Source of the DNA: Purshia tridentata
Lineage: Eukaryota; Streptophyta; Magnoliopsida; Rosales; Rosaceae
Assembly: GCA_003254885.1 (NCBI GenBank)
Contig: QANT01002239.1
Span: 1-64,000, forward strand
Length of the DNA stretch: 64,000 nt
Direction of reading: 5' to 3'
The first letter of the stretch is position 1. Each line of letters begins with the position of its first letter. The position numbers and the translations under genes were made by a program. The notes under the pieces were generated by a model. That model was not told where the DNA came from, searched no databases, and worked only from the letters and a program-made list of their open reading frames with translations. Shown here piece after piece: positions 33,262 through 44,991 of the stretch.

Positions 33262-35826
33262 ATGGTGCAAGGTCTGTCATTGAGCACTATGACTACATCC
33301 CGTAGTAGTGGGGTCTGTGGATCAATGCCTTCGTGGAGGAAGCAATTCAAGCTAATGAGGAAAACCCAGATAACCTCTGCTATTGAAAGGCATTGTATCT
33401 GGCATCTGTGCGATCAAAGCGTATTCTTAAAAGGTAACCCCAATGTGTTAAGACAAAGGAAAGTAAGGGTGGAAGCTGGATGGCTGTTTAAAGGGGGTGA
33501 TCGGGGTTTGGATGCAAGTTCAGAGCGAAGCGAGAGTGCTAATGAGGCTATTTTGATATTCTTTTTCCAGCTGGACCTGGCAACTCGAGTACAGGTTTGA
33601 TGGGGCTCCTTTTATGTTTTTATCTTATATAGGGTATGTCGTGTGACATATGCCTCAGTTTTGTTAGTCTAACAAGTTTTTCTATTTTGGGATGCATTGG
33701 CAGTACGCTTTGAATATGGAAGAGTATGATATTGCACAACAACTGAGAAACAAGCTGACTGAGGTTAGATCTCTCATCCTGGTTATAATTGAAAGGCTAA
33801 CCAGGTGAGCATGGATTGTTTAAAATATATTTTCGTTTTCTTTTAATATAACAAACTATGAACTCTTATAACACAAATCAAAGACTACAAGGGACACCCT
33901 TATAGGCTTCTATAATGGATGCATATTTCCAACTTGCTCAGTAAAATCATGTATGAAGTATTAATAAAGATTGTGTTTCTAGCGTTTCTATGAACAATGC
34001 TAATGAAACTTTAGATTATTCTCAAATATTACAAGAATTAAAAGGTGTTGTTAATGTTCGGACTTCTAAAAGGATTGTTGGTATGTAATCTTTTGGTGTT
34101 TAAGTTAACACCTGAATGCATGATGCACGTCTGCATAAATGTCTCTTACCCATATTTATAACAGTATGAGCTTCCTGTAAATGTAGAATCAAATAGATAT
34201 TCAGCTTTGCCTAATAGACATTCTTCTTGGAAGGTTGAAGCAGAGGTAACTAGGCAGCAAGAGGCAAAAAGGGGGTCATCTCCAAAGAGTGAGGCTCAAG
34301 ATAAGGCCATAAGTATCATTCGCCTACGGTATGTCCCAGTTTTTGGTACCTTGTATCTGATTAAGGTTTTGTTTCAGTTAGAAGGTGTAATCTATATGTT
34401 TTTCTTTCTACTTTTCTTTTGGTCCAATTATATTGGCATATGGGATAGACTAAACATTAAATTAGACTGCCTCTTTGTCTTTTCTTACAGTGCAGACCTG
34501 CAGAGTGCAATTGAACATGAGAATTATGCATTGGCAGCCAAGCTACGGGATGAAATTTCCAAACTGGAGGCAGAGTCATTGGCCGCATCTGCAAAAGCTT
34601 TGGTACATGAAAATGAAAAATATTCATTTCGTTTGGGACAGAGAGTGAGGCATAAAGTTTTTGGTATGTAAATTTAATCTTTCATTTATCTAATTCTGAC
34701 ATAAGTTGTGGTGTCAAGTAGTTTACAAATGGAATGCTTCTTAAAAGTCATGTTGGGAGCATATAGGCAATTCATTTCAAAAGCCTTACAGAATCTGTGA
34801 ATAAGTAGAATTGGATTTTATGTGTTTCTTTTCTTCCTTTCCTGCTTGTTTCTGTTACATAAGTCGTATGTTATGTTATGATTTCAGGCTACCGAGCCGT
34901 GGTTTGTGGAATGGATCCAGTTTGCTGTGAATCAGGTTCATGGATGGAAACTGCACAGGTTGAAAAGTTGTCTCGGGGTTCTAATCAGCCATTTTATCAG
35001 GTTTGAAACCTGGTCTATACCCATCCTGATTAGACCTTGACATATGTTTCTGAAATGATCTATTAAAATGAATTAGAATAAGAATAATAACAACAGTAAT
35101 GAATCTGATATAGTTACTGTGGTGTATAGTTTCTTATTTGAATTATTATTATTTCTTTCCCTTTCCCCAAGTGAGCAAACATTGCATGAAATACTATCCC
35201 CAATCGTCTCTTCTTTATTTTCTGCCAGATTTTGGTTGATGTACATGCGGACCCCAACCTTCTGGTGGCATATGGTAATGTTCTACTGTTTGTCCCAATT
35301 CCTTCATAAAGCTGCATTCTCGACATTGTAATCAGTTTCTCTTACCATGTTACCACATAATTTATTTCATATAAGTTTGTAATAATTGCACGTTATCTCA
35401 GCTGCTGAAACATTATTATACAAGTGCCTGGATTTCTGATGTCTTGTGTCAGATATATTTGTTTTGTAAGCTTTTGCTGGTTTTCCTATGCTGCAGTTCC
35501 TGAGGAGAATTTATTAGCCCCTGACGAACCAGACAAGGTGAGTAGAAGTCTCCCCTTCTTTTGACTTTGCATTTATTTATTTTTTAACATTCATTTTCTC
35601 TTATCGAATTGGATTTCCCTTGAAGAATGAGAAATTCCGCTGTTAATTGGGTCTGTTCTGCTGTTAACAGGATCGATTTGATCATCCCTATATTTCTTTT
35701 TTATTCTATGGGATGGATGCAGCTGGGGATTTCATCCCCATCAAGCAACTGCGAGAGAAGTACAACAGGCCCCGACATGAAATACCGTTTGATCCTGAAG
35801 ATGAAGGGCATGATGGTGATGCTTAG
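33262..35826 (+). CDS. CLPF: Clp protease adaptor ClpF, chloroplast
   Basis: Eight exons: 33262-33594, 33704-33763, 34234-34328, 34491-34663, 34888-35000, 35229-35274, 35497-35537 and 35671-35826, closing at 338 residues (Arabidopsis At2g03390 about 330, from memory). The first ~75 residues are basic and acid-poor, a likely plastid transit peptide. A UVR motif pair-like region covers about 111-200 (NMEEYDIAQQLRNKLTE; IEHENYALAAKLRDEISKLE). A YccV/HspQ-like domain follows to about 320 (FRLGQRVRHKVFGYRAVVCGMDP; YQILVDVHADPNLLVAYVPEENL; ISFLFYGMDAAGDFIPIKQLREKY). ClpF acts in the stroma with ClpS1 to deliver substrates such as GluTR to the Clp protease. A 5' UTR intron is likely from 32736 (CTCCG|GTGAGG) to 33254 (TTGCTCAG), placing the first non-coding exon near 32650-32735. 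Confidence 0.92.
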
Positions 35827-36543
35827 ACAAAAGCAACAGACCTTGTATGAGATACCGATTTACAAAGACCCCAATTTATATATTCTCTCCTTACGTGGAG
35901 AATAGGTTCCCAACTAATTAGAATGTGGATATATCATTGTAACAGGTAGCAGAAATCAAGAGAGTTCGTTTCTATTTTGTTTGTACCCTTCTCACTGAAG
36001 CCTTAAAAGCAGCTACTAAGATTACAAAGTTGTGAAATTTTCTTCTGGCATTTTGCCTTCATTTGTACATATACTGTTCTTTGGATTCCTTGCGCTTATC
36101 ATTTCAGTTCCATGATAACCTCTAGGTTCCCTTGGATCTATTCTTAATTTTCATTGAATACTGTCGCTTGCAAAACAATCAATTATGATCAATTCCTGTT
36201 GAAAAGGAGGGATCAATCAATTTTTTGGCTAAGCATACTTGAAAAGTCACTTTCATGGTGAGGTCAGGCAAAAGAATTTGCATATTTATGCTGTTTAAAA
36301 AAGACAACGAAAAATACCAATTACTTATTGGTTTATTTATATTTTTATTATTTTGTTTAAAAATTAACAGATTCGAATCTCTTCCTTCCTAAAAATAAAT
36401 TAAATATATCCTACCCTTTTGTAGAACCGCACCCTCTCTCTCTCTCTCTGTGACCCAAAGCTCAGGGAAAGAGAGTCGGACACTCTCATTCTTCGTATTC
36501 GTTATTAAACTCACTTTGGCTATATCTCCCATGTCACTTAGCT
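35827..36543. other. ClpF 3' region and PPR promoter
   Basis: No coding frame in use. A (CT)n run at 36432-36450 lies just ahead of the PPR gene and probably belongs to its leader. Confidence 0.4.
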
Positions 36544-38916
36544 ATGACCTTGTATATACCCTTATTCAGGTCGTGCACCATCTTAAGAACACTCACCCAA
36601 CTCCATGGCCACCTCGTAGTCTCAGGTCTCCACAAAGACCCACAAGCCTCCACCAAACTCATAGAATCCTATGCCCAAATGAGTTCTCTCCAATCCTCAA
36701 CCCAAGTCTTTGAAACCTTCCCAAACCCAGATTCTTTCATGTGGGGTGTACTTATGAAGTGCTTTGTGTGGAATCACTACTTTCAAGAAGCTATTTCGCT
36801 CTACCACAATATGTTGCACCATGCAATATGCATGAATAGGTTTATATTCCCTTCCATTTTGAGAGCTTGTTCCGGTTATGGTGATCTGGGTGTTGGTGGG
36901 AAAGTCCATGGGAGGATAATAAAATGTGGGTTTGACTCTGATGCTGTGGTTGAGACCTCATTGCTTGGTTTGTACAGGGAATTGGTTTGCTTAGACGATG
37001 CCTGGAAAGTGTTTAACACAATGCCAATGAGAGATGTGGTGTCGTGGAGTTCGATGATTTCGTGTTTTGTGGAGAATGGAGAGGCGAGTGAAGCGTTGGA
37101 GGTGTTCCGTTGGATGGTCTCCGAAGGTGTTGAACCGGATTCGGTCATAATGCTTAGTGTAGCTGAGGCTTGTGGGGAGTTGGTGTTGTTGAGAGTAGCA
37201 AGGTCAGTACATGGTCATGTTGTTAGAAGGGAAATTAAAAGTGATGGACCTTTGGATAATTCTCTTGCTGCAATGTACACCAAATGTGGTGACTTGCAAA
37301 GTGCGGAAAGTATTTTTCGTAATGTTACTCGTGGGCATACTGCATCTTGGACTACAATGATTTCCTGCTACAATCAAACTGGTTCTTTCCGGCAAGTACT
37401 AGATGTATTCATTGAGATGAAAGAGTCTAAAGTGGAACCCAATTCAGTAACCTTGACGTGTGTTCTACAGTCTTGTTTTAGGCTAGGCTTGCTCAGAGAA
37501 GGGAAGTCTGTTCATTGCTTTGTTATTAGAAAAGCTGTAGACCCTGACCTTGATTTTTTAGGATCAGCATTATTAGAATTATACTCTGAAATTAGGGGAC
37601 TAAGCTATTGTCAAAGAGTTCTTAATATAATTGGAGAGAGAAATGTTGAGCCATGGAACACACTTATTTCGGTTTATTCTCATAAAGGTTTGTTCAGAGA
37701 GGCATTGTTACTCTTCGTGCAGATGCAAACCCAAGGAATAATGCCAGATTCATTCAGCATGTCAAGTGCTCTCTCAGCTTGTGGAAAGGTGGGGTTTTTA
37801 GAGCTTGGACTTCAGATACATGGTCATATAATTAAAAGAGGCTATTCACATGAGTTTGTCTTGAATTCACTAATTGATATGTACTCAAAATGTGGGTTTG
37901 TGGATTCAGCATACATGATATTTGATAAGATCGAACACCGTGGTGTCAAAACATGGAATTCTATGATTTCTGGATTTTCTCAAAATGGTAAGTCTGTCAT
38001 GGCATTCAGTCTTTTTTATCAAATGTACTTGAACTGCCTTGAGATTGATGAAGTCACCATTTTAAGTGTTATTCAAGCTTGCTCCGAAATAGGTTATCTT
38101 GAAAAGGGAAAATGGGTTCACCACAAGCTCATAACATTTGGTGTGAGGAAAGATCTCTATATTGATACAGCTCTAACTGACATGTATGCCAAATGTGGAG
38201 ACCTTCGGTCAGCTCAAGCAATTTTTGATATGATGGCAGAAAGAAGCGTGGTGTCATGGAGTGTCATGATTGCAGGGTATGGCATGCATGGCCAGGTTGG
38301 TGCTGCCATATCACTTTTTACTCAAATGGTAGAAACGGGAATGGAACCGAATGAGGTTACCTTCATGAATATTCTTTCAGCTTGCGGTCATACAGGAGCT
38401 GTTGATAAAGGGAGAAGGTATTTTAGATCAATGAGGGATTTTGGTATTGAGCCCAATGTAGAACATTTTGCTTGTATAGTTGACCTTCTAAGTCGAGCTG
38501 GTGATCTCAATGGAGCATATGAAATTATCAAATCAATGCCATTCCCTGTAGATGCTAGCATATGGGGAGCCCTGCTTAATGGATGTCGAATCCACCACAG
38601 GATGGACATGATTAAAAGCATTAAAAGAGACCTTAAAGATATTAGCACAGATGACACTGGATACTACACCTTATTCTCTAACATATATGCTGAAGGAGGG
38701 AACTGGGATCAATTTGGGAATGTGAGACGAAAGATGAAACAAATCGGTCTAAGGAAGGTCCCGGGATACAGTATCATTGAGCTTGATAATCGAGTTTACA
38801 GATTTGTTGCTGGAGATACCTCTCATTGCCGAATGGAGGAGGTTTACAGGTTTTTGGAAAATTTCCAGAGTCTAACTCACGAACCAAGGGATAACCTAGA
38901 ATTTGATGTGAACTGA
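36544..38916 (+). CDS. PPR protein, PLS class with E/E+ end (At1g69350-like)
   Basis: A single intron-less frame of 790 residues starting at MTLYIPLFRSC, the first in-frame ATG. Repeated PPR units run through most of the protein, with signature segments such as DVVSWSSMISCFVENGEASEA, TASWTTMISCYNQTGSF and VVSWSVMIAGYGMHGQVGAA, interspersed with L and S variants. The end has E and E+ domains (PVDASIWGALLNGCRIH; GYSIIELDNRVYRFVAGD) but no DYW deaminase domain. PLS-class proteins bind organelle RNA one base per repeat, often for C-to-U editing. Those without DYW recruit a deaminase in trans. A mitochondrial or plastid location is likely, though the N-terminus is short. From memory the best Arabidopsis match would be At1g69350. 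Confidence 0.92.
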   Translation: MTLYIPLFRSCTILRTLTQLHGHLVVSGLHKDPQASTKLIESYAQMSSLQSSTQVFETFPNPDSFMWGVLMKCFVWNHYFQEAISLYHNMLHHAICMNRFIFPSILRACSGYGDLGVGGKVHGRIIKCGFDSDAVVETSLLGLYRELVCLDDAWKVFNTMPMRDVVSWSSMISCFVENGEASEALEVFRWMVSEGVEPDSVIMLSVAEACGELVLLRVARSVHGHVVRREIKSDGPLDNSLAAMYTKCGDLQSAESIFRNVTRGHTASWTTMISCYNQTGSFRQVLDVFIEMKESKVEPNSVTLTCVLQSCFRLGLLREGKSVHCFVIRKAVDPDLDFLGSALLELYSEIRGLSYCQRVLNIIGERNVEPWNTLISVYSHKGLFREALLLFVQMQTQGIMPDSFSMSSALSACGKVGFLELGLQIHGHIIKRGYSHEFVLNSLIDMYSKCGFVDSAYMIFDKIEHRGVKTWNSMISGFSQNGKSVMAFSLFYQMYLNCLEIDEVTILSVIQACSEIGYLEKGKWVHHKLITFGVRKDLYIDTALTDMYAKCGDLRSAQAIFDMMAERSVVSWSVMIAGYGMHGQVGAAISLFTQMVETGMEPNEVTFMNILSACGHTGAVDKGRRYFRSMRDFGIEPNVEHFACIVDLLSRAGDLNGAYEIIKSMPFPVDASIWGALLNGCRIHHRMDMIKSIKRDLKDISTDDTGYYTLFSNIYAEGGNWDQFGNVRRKMKQIGLRKVPGYSIIELDNRVYRFVAGDTSHCRMEEVYRFLENFQSLTHEPRDNLEFDVN

Positions 38917-39563
38917 AGCACCCTAACTTTTTGTATGTAGATTGTGTAGGTAAGTTTTCAGGAGTAGCAAACAGAACATGTAACTTTCTCTCCTATTTTG
39001 GTGCTGAGAATATACTTTTGAATTAAAAGAGACTATTATAGAACCATAAAAAGCAGCCCACTTGTATACACATCACAACCTTTTCTTCCTACTTTTCTTA
39101 AATTAAAAATAAAAATTAAACCCTTTGTATACACGTCAACGCACTCATCGTGCTGGCCTTCTTGTACATCGGACCCTTGAAGTCTTGGTTCAACAACATA
39201 GAGCCTCACGGATGAGCTGGTACTGCACTGCTGTGAACTGTGAAGTCTCAATCGTGGATGGTCTTATTGCATGCCATAACTCTTCATTGTCATGTTTGAA
39301 GCAGCATATTCGTGAAAATTACATCCAGATTTACACTATTTTGAGGTTGCAGAAAAAGAGCCTTACTCTTGGGACTTCAAAACTTTTATACAGTCGTCCG
39401 GATCATGGATGTGAGTTTTTACTGTCACTTTCTACGCATGAACTGATAATCGGCTCACAGATATATTTCATCTTTTAACACCCAAGATGGCGCAGGAAAA
39501 TTTCTGCAGCTCGTCATCACCTTGACTAGTGTATTGTACAGACATGCCTAATGAACCATGTAA
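38917..39563. other. Convergent 3' regions of the two PPR genes
   Basis: The two PPR genes point at each other with about 650 bp between stop codons, so both 3' UTRs lie here. Short frames are present but show no protein-like features. Confidence 0.45.
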
Positions 39564-41705
39564 CTAAGCAAAGCATGCCACTCTAACCGGTGTAATGTCA
39601 TTCCTGATATCCGTCTCCACTTGGCTATATCCAAGGGACTTTCTCAATCGTCTCTGCTTCATTAACTCTCTAATCTCATTAACCTGGCTCCATCTACTAT
39701 CTGAAGCATACAGGTTAGACATTAGCACATAGTAGCAAGCTTCATCAGGATGCAACTGTAGCATTCTTTTAATTGCCACTTCTCCAAGATCAAACCTTGA
39801 ATAGAGTCCACAACCATGGAGAAAAGCCCCAAACAAACTAACATCTGGTTGAACCGGCATTTTATCTATAAATTCCAAGGCTTCTTCAAGTTTTCCAGCA
39901 CGAGCCAATAGATCGACCATACATGCATAGTGCTTCAAAGAGGGCACAAAGTTATAGTCCTGGCACAATGAATTAAAATACTTCCACCCTTCTGCAACCA
40001 TTCCTGTATGGCTACAAGCTGATAATAAGGTGGTGAAGATTATTTCGTTGGGCTCTACGTGCTTCTTCAACATATCACTGAAAATTTCTTGGGAACCTCT
40101 ACTGTCACCTTGAATTCCATAACCACCAATCATTGCACTCCACGTGATAGTGTTCTTCTCTCCCATCCCATCAAAAACTAGACGAGCAGATTCAGCATCC
40201 CCACATTTGGCATAGAAATTTAAAAGTGCAGTACCAACATAGATGCTTGAAGTTAATAGGCCATCCTTTATAGAGTAAGCATGAAGGGATGAACCAACCT
40301 GAAGAAAACCAAGGGAAGCGCAAGCTGAGAGGACACTTGCCAATGTGAAAGCATCATGTGCCAATTCTGATCTCATTTGATGAAACAGTTGGAGGGCTTC
40401 ATATGCAGACCCGTTTTGGGAATACCCAGAAATAATTGAATTCCAAGCAATCACATTCTTGTCTGCAATTGTTTCAAAGATATAGCGAGCATCACCAATC
40501 ATATGGCATTTTGCATACATGTCCACAAGAGCACTTCTCACAGTAGATTCTTCCAACCCAAGTTTAATCCCAAGACCATGGACTGACCTTCCCATTTCCA
40601 AATTTCCCGACTGTGCACAAGATGAAAGCACACTTGCAGTGGTAGTAGAATTGGGTAAGAGACCAACCCATTTCTCACCAGTAAACAACTTCAAAGCCTC
40701 GATCGGATACCCACTTTGAGTGTACCCAACAATCATTGCTGTCCATAAAACGAGATCGACTGTCCAATTCTCATCAAATACGGAACGAGCATCTCTGATG
40801 TCCTCACACTTGACGTACATATCCAGAAGAGATGTCACCAAGAAAGAGTTAAGTTCAACACCATTCTTAATCAAGTATCCATGAATCCACTTTCCCTGAT
40901 GTAAAGCTCTCAACTTTGTACAAGCTGTAAGTACACTCACTAATGTGTAGTGGTTCCCTTCAACCAAACCCTCTCTCATCCTATTGAACAAAACCAACCC
41001 ATCTTCCGGCCAATCATTTTGCACATACCCCACAATCATTGAAGTCCAACAAACCACATTTCTGTCAAGAATTCCATCAAAAACGGCACGAGAACACTCA
41101 ATCCATCCACACTTTGCATACACATCCACCAAACCCGTCAACACAAAGCCATCAACACATGCCACCTTAACAACATGGCAGTGCACCTTCCTCCCTCCAT
41201 TGACATCCCTTAATTCACTACACGCCTTCAACACAATCGAAAAAACAACGTTGTCATGCTCTCTGACGCATATTCTCATACGGGTATACAACCCCATAAC
41301 ATCCCCATACAAATTGTGCATGAAGTACCACCTCAGCATCACTTTCCACGAATAAAAATCGGGATTTGGCATTTGATCGAATAACAGCCGGGCACACTTG
41401 ACATACCCAAATGTCCCATATAAGCTAATCAACTTAGTACGACAAAGAAGATCATCGGCGAGGCCGTGTACGAGGAGCAAGCTATGGACTTTCTTGAGTG
41501 AATCGATGTTTCTGCACAAAACCAGAAGATTGAAGCATGGGTTTGTAAGAATTGAGCGCGTGGATGCTATGGTTTGAGAAAGTTCAGTTGGTTCTGTAGG
41601 TGGTAATTGGTATATGGAATGGGTTACAGTCCTCCATTGAAGTAAAGGCTTTTTGGGTATTTGCCTATGCAATGTATAGATGATTTTCATCGCCATCATC
41701 ATCAT
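39564..41705 (-). CDS. PPR protein, PLS class (At2g03380-like)
   Basis: One intron-less frame of 713 residues. The first ATG is at 41705, within a run of ATG codons (MMMMAMKIIYTLHRQIPKK); MAMK or MK are also possible starts. The N-terminus is basic with hydroxylated residues, as for organelle import. PPR units run through the protein, for example DFYSWKVMLRWYFMHNLYG, NVVCWTSMIVGYVQNDWPED, NVIAWNSIISGYSQNGSAYEA and NTITWSAMIGGYGIQGDSRG. The C-terminal E-type region is present (PDVSLFGAFLHGCGLYSR; LMKQRRLRKSLGYSQVE) with no DYW end. The RNA target is unknown. It is only distantly similar to the neighbouring PPR gene, so it is not a recent tandem copy. Confidence 0.92.
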   Translation of the reverse strand: MMMMAMKIIYTLHRQIPKKPLLQWRTVTHSIYQLPPTEPTELSQTIASTRSILTNPCFNLLVLCRNIDSLKKVHSLLLVHGLADDLLCRTKLISLYGTFGYVKCARLLFDQMPNPDFYSWKVMLRWYFMHNLYGDVMGLYTRMRICVREHDNVVFSIVLKACSELRDVNGGRKVHCHVVKVACVDGFVLTGLVDVYAKCGWIECSRAVFDGILDRNVVCWTSMIVGYVQNDWPEDGLVLFNRMREGLVEGNHYTLVSVLTACTKLRALHQGKWIHGYLIKNGVELNSFLVTSLLDMYVKCEDIRDARSVFDENWTVDLVLWTAMIVGYTQSGYPIEALKLFTGEKWVGLLPNSTTTASVLSSCAQSGNLEMGRSVHGLGIKLGLEESTVRSALVDMYAKCHMIGDARYIFETIADKNVIAWNSIISGYSQNGSAYEALQLFHQMRSELAHDAFTLASVLSACASLGFLQVGSSLHAYSIKDGLLTSSIYVGTALLNFYAKCGDAESARLVFDGMGEKNTITWSAMIGGYGIQGDSRGSQEIFSDMLKKHVEPNEIIFTTLLSACSHTGMVAEGWKYFNSLCQDYNFVPSLKHYACMVDLLARAGKLEEALEFIDKMPVQPDVSLFGAFLHGCGLYSRFDLGEVAIKRMLQLHPDEACYYVLMSNLYASDSRWSQVNEIRELMKQRRLRKSLGYSQVETDIRNDITPVRVACFA

Positions 41706-42885
41706 CAATTTCCCATTTACTTTTAATTTTGTCAGCTAAATTTTCAGTTTTTGAAAAGCAGTTAATATATGTCTTACAGGTATAGCACTAGCCGAAAGGT
41801 GCTTTCGCGGCGCGTCTCAAACGGAGCTTTACTTGGGTGGTTTTGGGCCCTTATTCAGGCCCATAATTTTGGACGGGTTCTGAAACTTGAGGCCTGATTA
41901 TTTTTCGGGCTTTTTGAAAAGCCCATCATGGCCAAGCCCGAATGTATATTTAAAAAAAACAAAACAAAACAAAACAAATAAACTAGATTGTCGATTGAGA
42001 ATCTTCAAATTATAATTTTTTTCATTTAGATGAATTATAAATAAGAAAGAGAAGGTTGACTATTCCAATACAATAATTGGAAACATAGAATAGGGGTGGG
42101 ATTTTAAGAATCTCACGGCATTGCTGCATCATGAAAACGATGTCCTAACATCCAGTCCCGTCCCGTTTCATAGGCAAGACAATGCATATGAACATACATT
42201 CTATCCGACACAAAAGATTACAAAAATATCTAATGGCCGCTACTCTTTACAAGATGCAACCATGGGTTGAAAGAGTCTTTTTAGGGTACCCTTTCATAAT
42301 GAGTCGAACTCACAATATATAGGGTGCACTTCATTGTGGGAGAATTCCTATAAGATATGTTTCATTAAAGATTAAATATGATGGACTAGTTGACTTGGGT
42401 GATTGTTTCAACAGCCAGTGCAATTTCTTAGTTTAATTTTTTTTAATTTTTTAATTTTAATAAAAGATAATTAATAAAAATTAATATATGGTATAAAAAG
42501 GGAGTAAACTAAGATAAATTTTTGTGTTATTATGTATTTGTGGAAATTTACACTTTTATTTTCTTTGATCCAATTTTTAACATTAACCGTATTAAAAAAA
42601 TAAAGGCTTTCAGTGAAGTTAAATATTAAATTTTTTTGGGTAAAAAGTTAATTATTAATTTAAAGCTCAAGGATACAAGTAGATAAGGGGGACCCAAGTA
42701 GAATTTAAAGGCACCCCGTCATCATCGTACAGATCTCAATTTTGTTTAAAAGAATTCTTAAAAATGAGAGCCAAGAAAATGCGAAAAAGACATAGCACCA
42801 CTCAAATTTGTGGCCGTGGCTGTGGTTGTGGGGTGGGGTGGGTATTCTCTTTGCATGCAGTAAAGAAAAAAAAAGAAAAAAAAAA
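41706..42885. other. Intergenic, promoter of minus-strand PPR gene
   Basis: AT-rich. Words of the type GGGCCC...AGGCCCA near 41845-41865 may be telomere-box or TCP-like promoter sites of the PPR gene, a usual feature of plant organelle-protein genes; this is an inference. No other gene is seen. Confidence 0.35.
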
Positions 42886-42979
42886 GTGAGAGTGAGAGTG
42901 AGAGTGAGAGTTGGTGTGGAATGTGATTGGTGGGAAGTTGGAAGAGTATCTATCTAATCTACTCACTCTTACANTGAGC

Positions 42980-43025
<46 letters not shown>

Positions 43026-43088
43026 TGGTGTGGAATGTGATTGGTGGGAAGTTGGAAGAGTATCTATCTAATCTACTCACTCTTACAC
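42886..43088. repeat. GAGAGT microsatellite with duplicated flank around an N
   Basis: Two (GTGAGA)n tracts, 42886-42910 and 42975-43024, are each followed by the same 63-bp sequence (42911-42973 and 43025-43087), beginning TTGGTGTGGAATGTGATTGG. A single N stands at 42974 exactly between the copies. The copies are identical by eye. Confidence 0.9.
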
Positions 43089-44991
43089 TCTCATCAGACT
43101 TGGTTTTTTGTTTGACACTTTTGACTACGACACACGCAGAGACACACAAAAATCGTCCTACCGAATCAAAGTCTGAGACTCAGACACCGACAGACAGCCC
43201 CCATATTGCTGATTGCTGCCGCGCGGCGTACAGGAACAGGACCAACAGGAGCCCCCATTTTGCAAGATTTCCTCCTTCTCATTCTCCGCACTCCCATGTG
43301 TCACATCCCATTTCCACGCGCCCCAGACTCGAGTGCCGTCCTTTCTCTCATTTTTCAACATAAAAAATCATAATATGTGATAAAAAAATTAATCAAGTTT
43401 GTACGAAGGTGTATATATCATATGAATGAATTTATTAGAGTGGCCCGTGGCTCTTGGTGTGGGGTCCACATATAGGGGATGAAAGTGATTAATCCGGGGC
43501 CCGTCTCACGAAGATTTTGTTTAATACATTTTCTGGAAATGACCTATTTGGTCCATCATGTAATTTAAGTATCTCATTTGATGGAATAAGAAAAAAGTAT
43601 TTGATTGATATTACTAATAAATAGTAATATCATCATATAATTTATATTATATTTTAATTTAAGTGTCATTAAGATAGACAGAGAACTTTTTGTAAGCCAA
43701 TTGTGAATTTCTGATGAAGAAAAAGAAATCAATTGGGGAATGAAATAAGAGATTTTGCAGGTCATTATTATTTTATTTGTATCATATAGCTTTTGAGAAA
43801 GTCAATATAATTGATTATGTATCAAGTATTTAAAAATTCTAAAAAGCTAGGTTGCAAATTATCTAATCCTTTTCTTCTCCTTACTAGTGCAGGAATTAAC
43901 TTTACATCAACTTTTTCTCTAAAAAAGTCGATCATTTAAGATATAAGAAGATGGGTTAGATAAAGTAATAGGTTGGCAAGATTGCATAGAACACATCAAC
44001 ACAACAATGCCAATACAGCTTCTTGTTCACTTTCTTTTGTCCTTTTATTTTTTGATTCTTTGGGGTCATAATATTGCCTTTGACTTGTCAATGCAAGTAT
44101 TGGCGGGACATGTTGAACCAAAAACCATCCCAAATTTCTGCAAAAAGATGGACAATGAACTAAAACCACTTTATCACAAACAAACAAGGCACATCATGTG
44201 GGTACGTGTGCCCTGTTTTATATTCTTATGTGGCACCAAACTCATCCACCATCCTAAGCTCAAATATTAAATCATTTGACCACCATTCTCTCAGTGGGGT
44301 TTATCTGTACAAAACTCTAAAGGATTACACTTCACACACCGGTCATGAATTTTTAACACATAGTTTGAGTTTTTAATTATCAAAATATTCTCAAAAATAA
44401 AAATGAATATAATTTATATGTAGGTTTGATTAACAATACATATGGCATGACAGTTGGACTTTCTTGCCATTTGCGACAAGTTCCATTGTTCTTTACTTGA
44501 TTGGCATCTTTGTTGTCTAAGTAACGTGTATTAGTTCAGTGCTTGATTATTCTTTTTCCTCTGTGCTTGGTTTTCTTGGCTGTCTGCTGTTTCCACAGTA
44601 AATGTTCACTGCATTATGGATGTATTTTTTGTACTTGTTTTTTGAATCAACCAACTGATCAAAGGAAGGGGGGTGTTTCAATCCAGAAGAGGCATACTCA
44701 TATCAGTCATATATGAAATAATGGAAAAAACACAATCAGAATTCCCAGAATAGTGAAGCAATGCATACGCAAATAAAAGAACACTGGTAACTATTTGGGA
44801 ATAAATCATGCAACATTATTCATGAATAATACAAAGATGATGACACCCAAAGACAGAAAATCAAGCCAACCCAGACTTTGGGCTAAGAAATGTACAGAGG
44901 AGAATCCCCATGGCAACCTCAACCCCAGAAGCCATAGATACAACACCCTAATTTCCTCTATAAAACTCAATTAATAAGTTAAAGCCTCTTC
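43089..44991. other. Intergenic and DUF863 3' region
   Basis: No gene recognised. The last ~200 bp probably form the 3' UTR of the minus-strand DUF863 gene. A CT/CA-rich stretch at 43130-43340 gives a plus-strand frame that looks like low-complexity translation. Confidence 0.35.

Noticed and set aside
42802-43149. His/Ser-rich minus-strand frame
   Set aside because: It translates the GAGAGT microsatellite and crosses the N at 42974.
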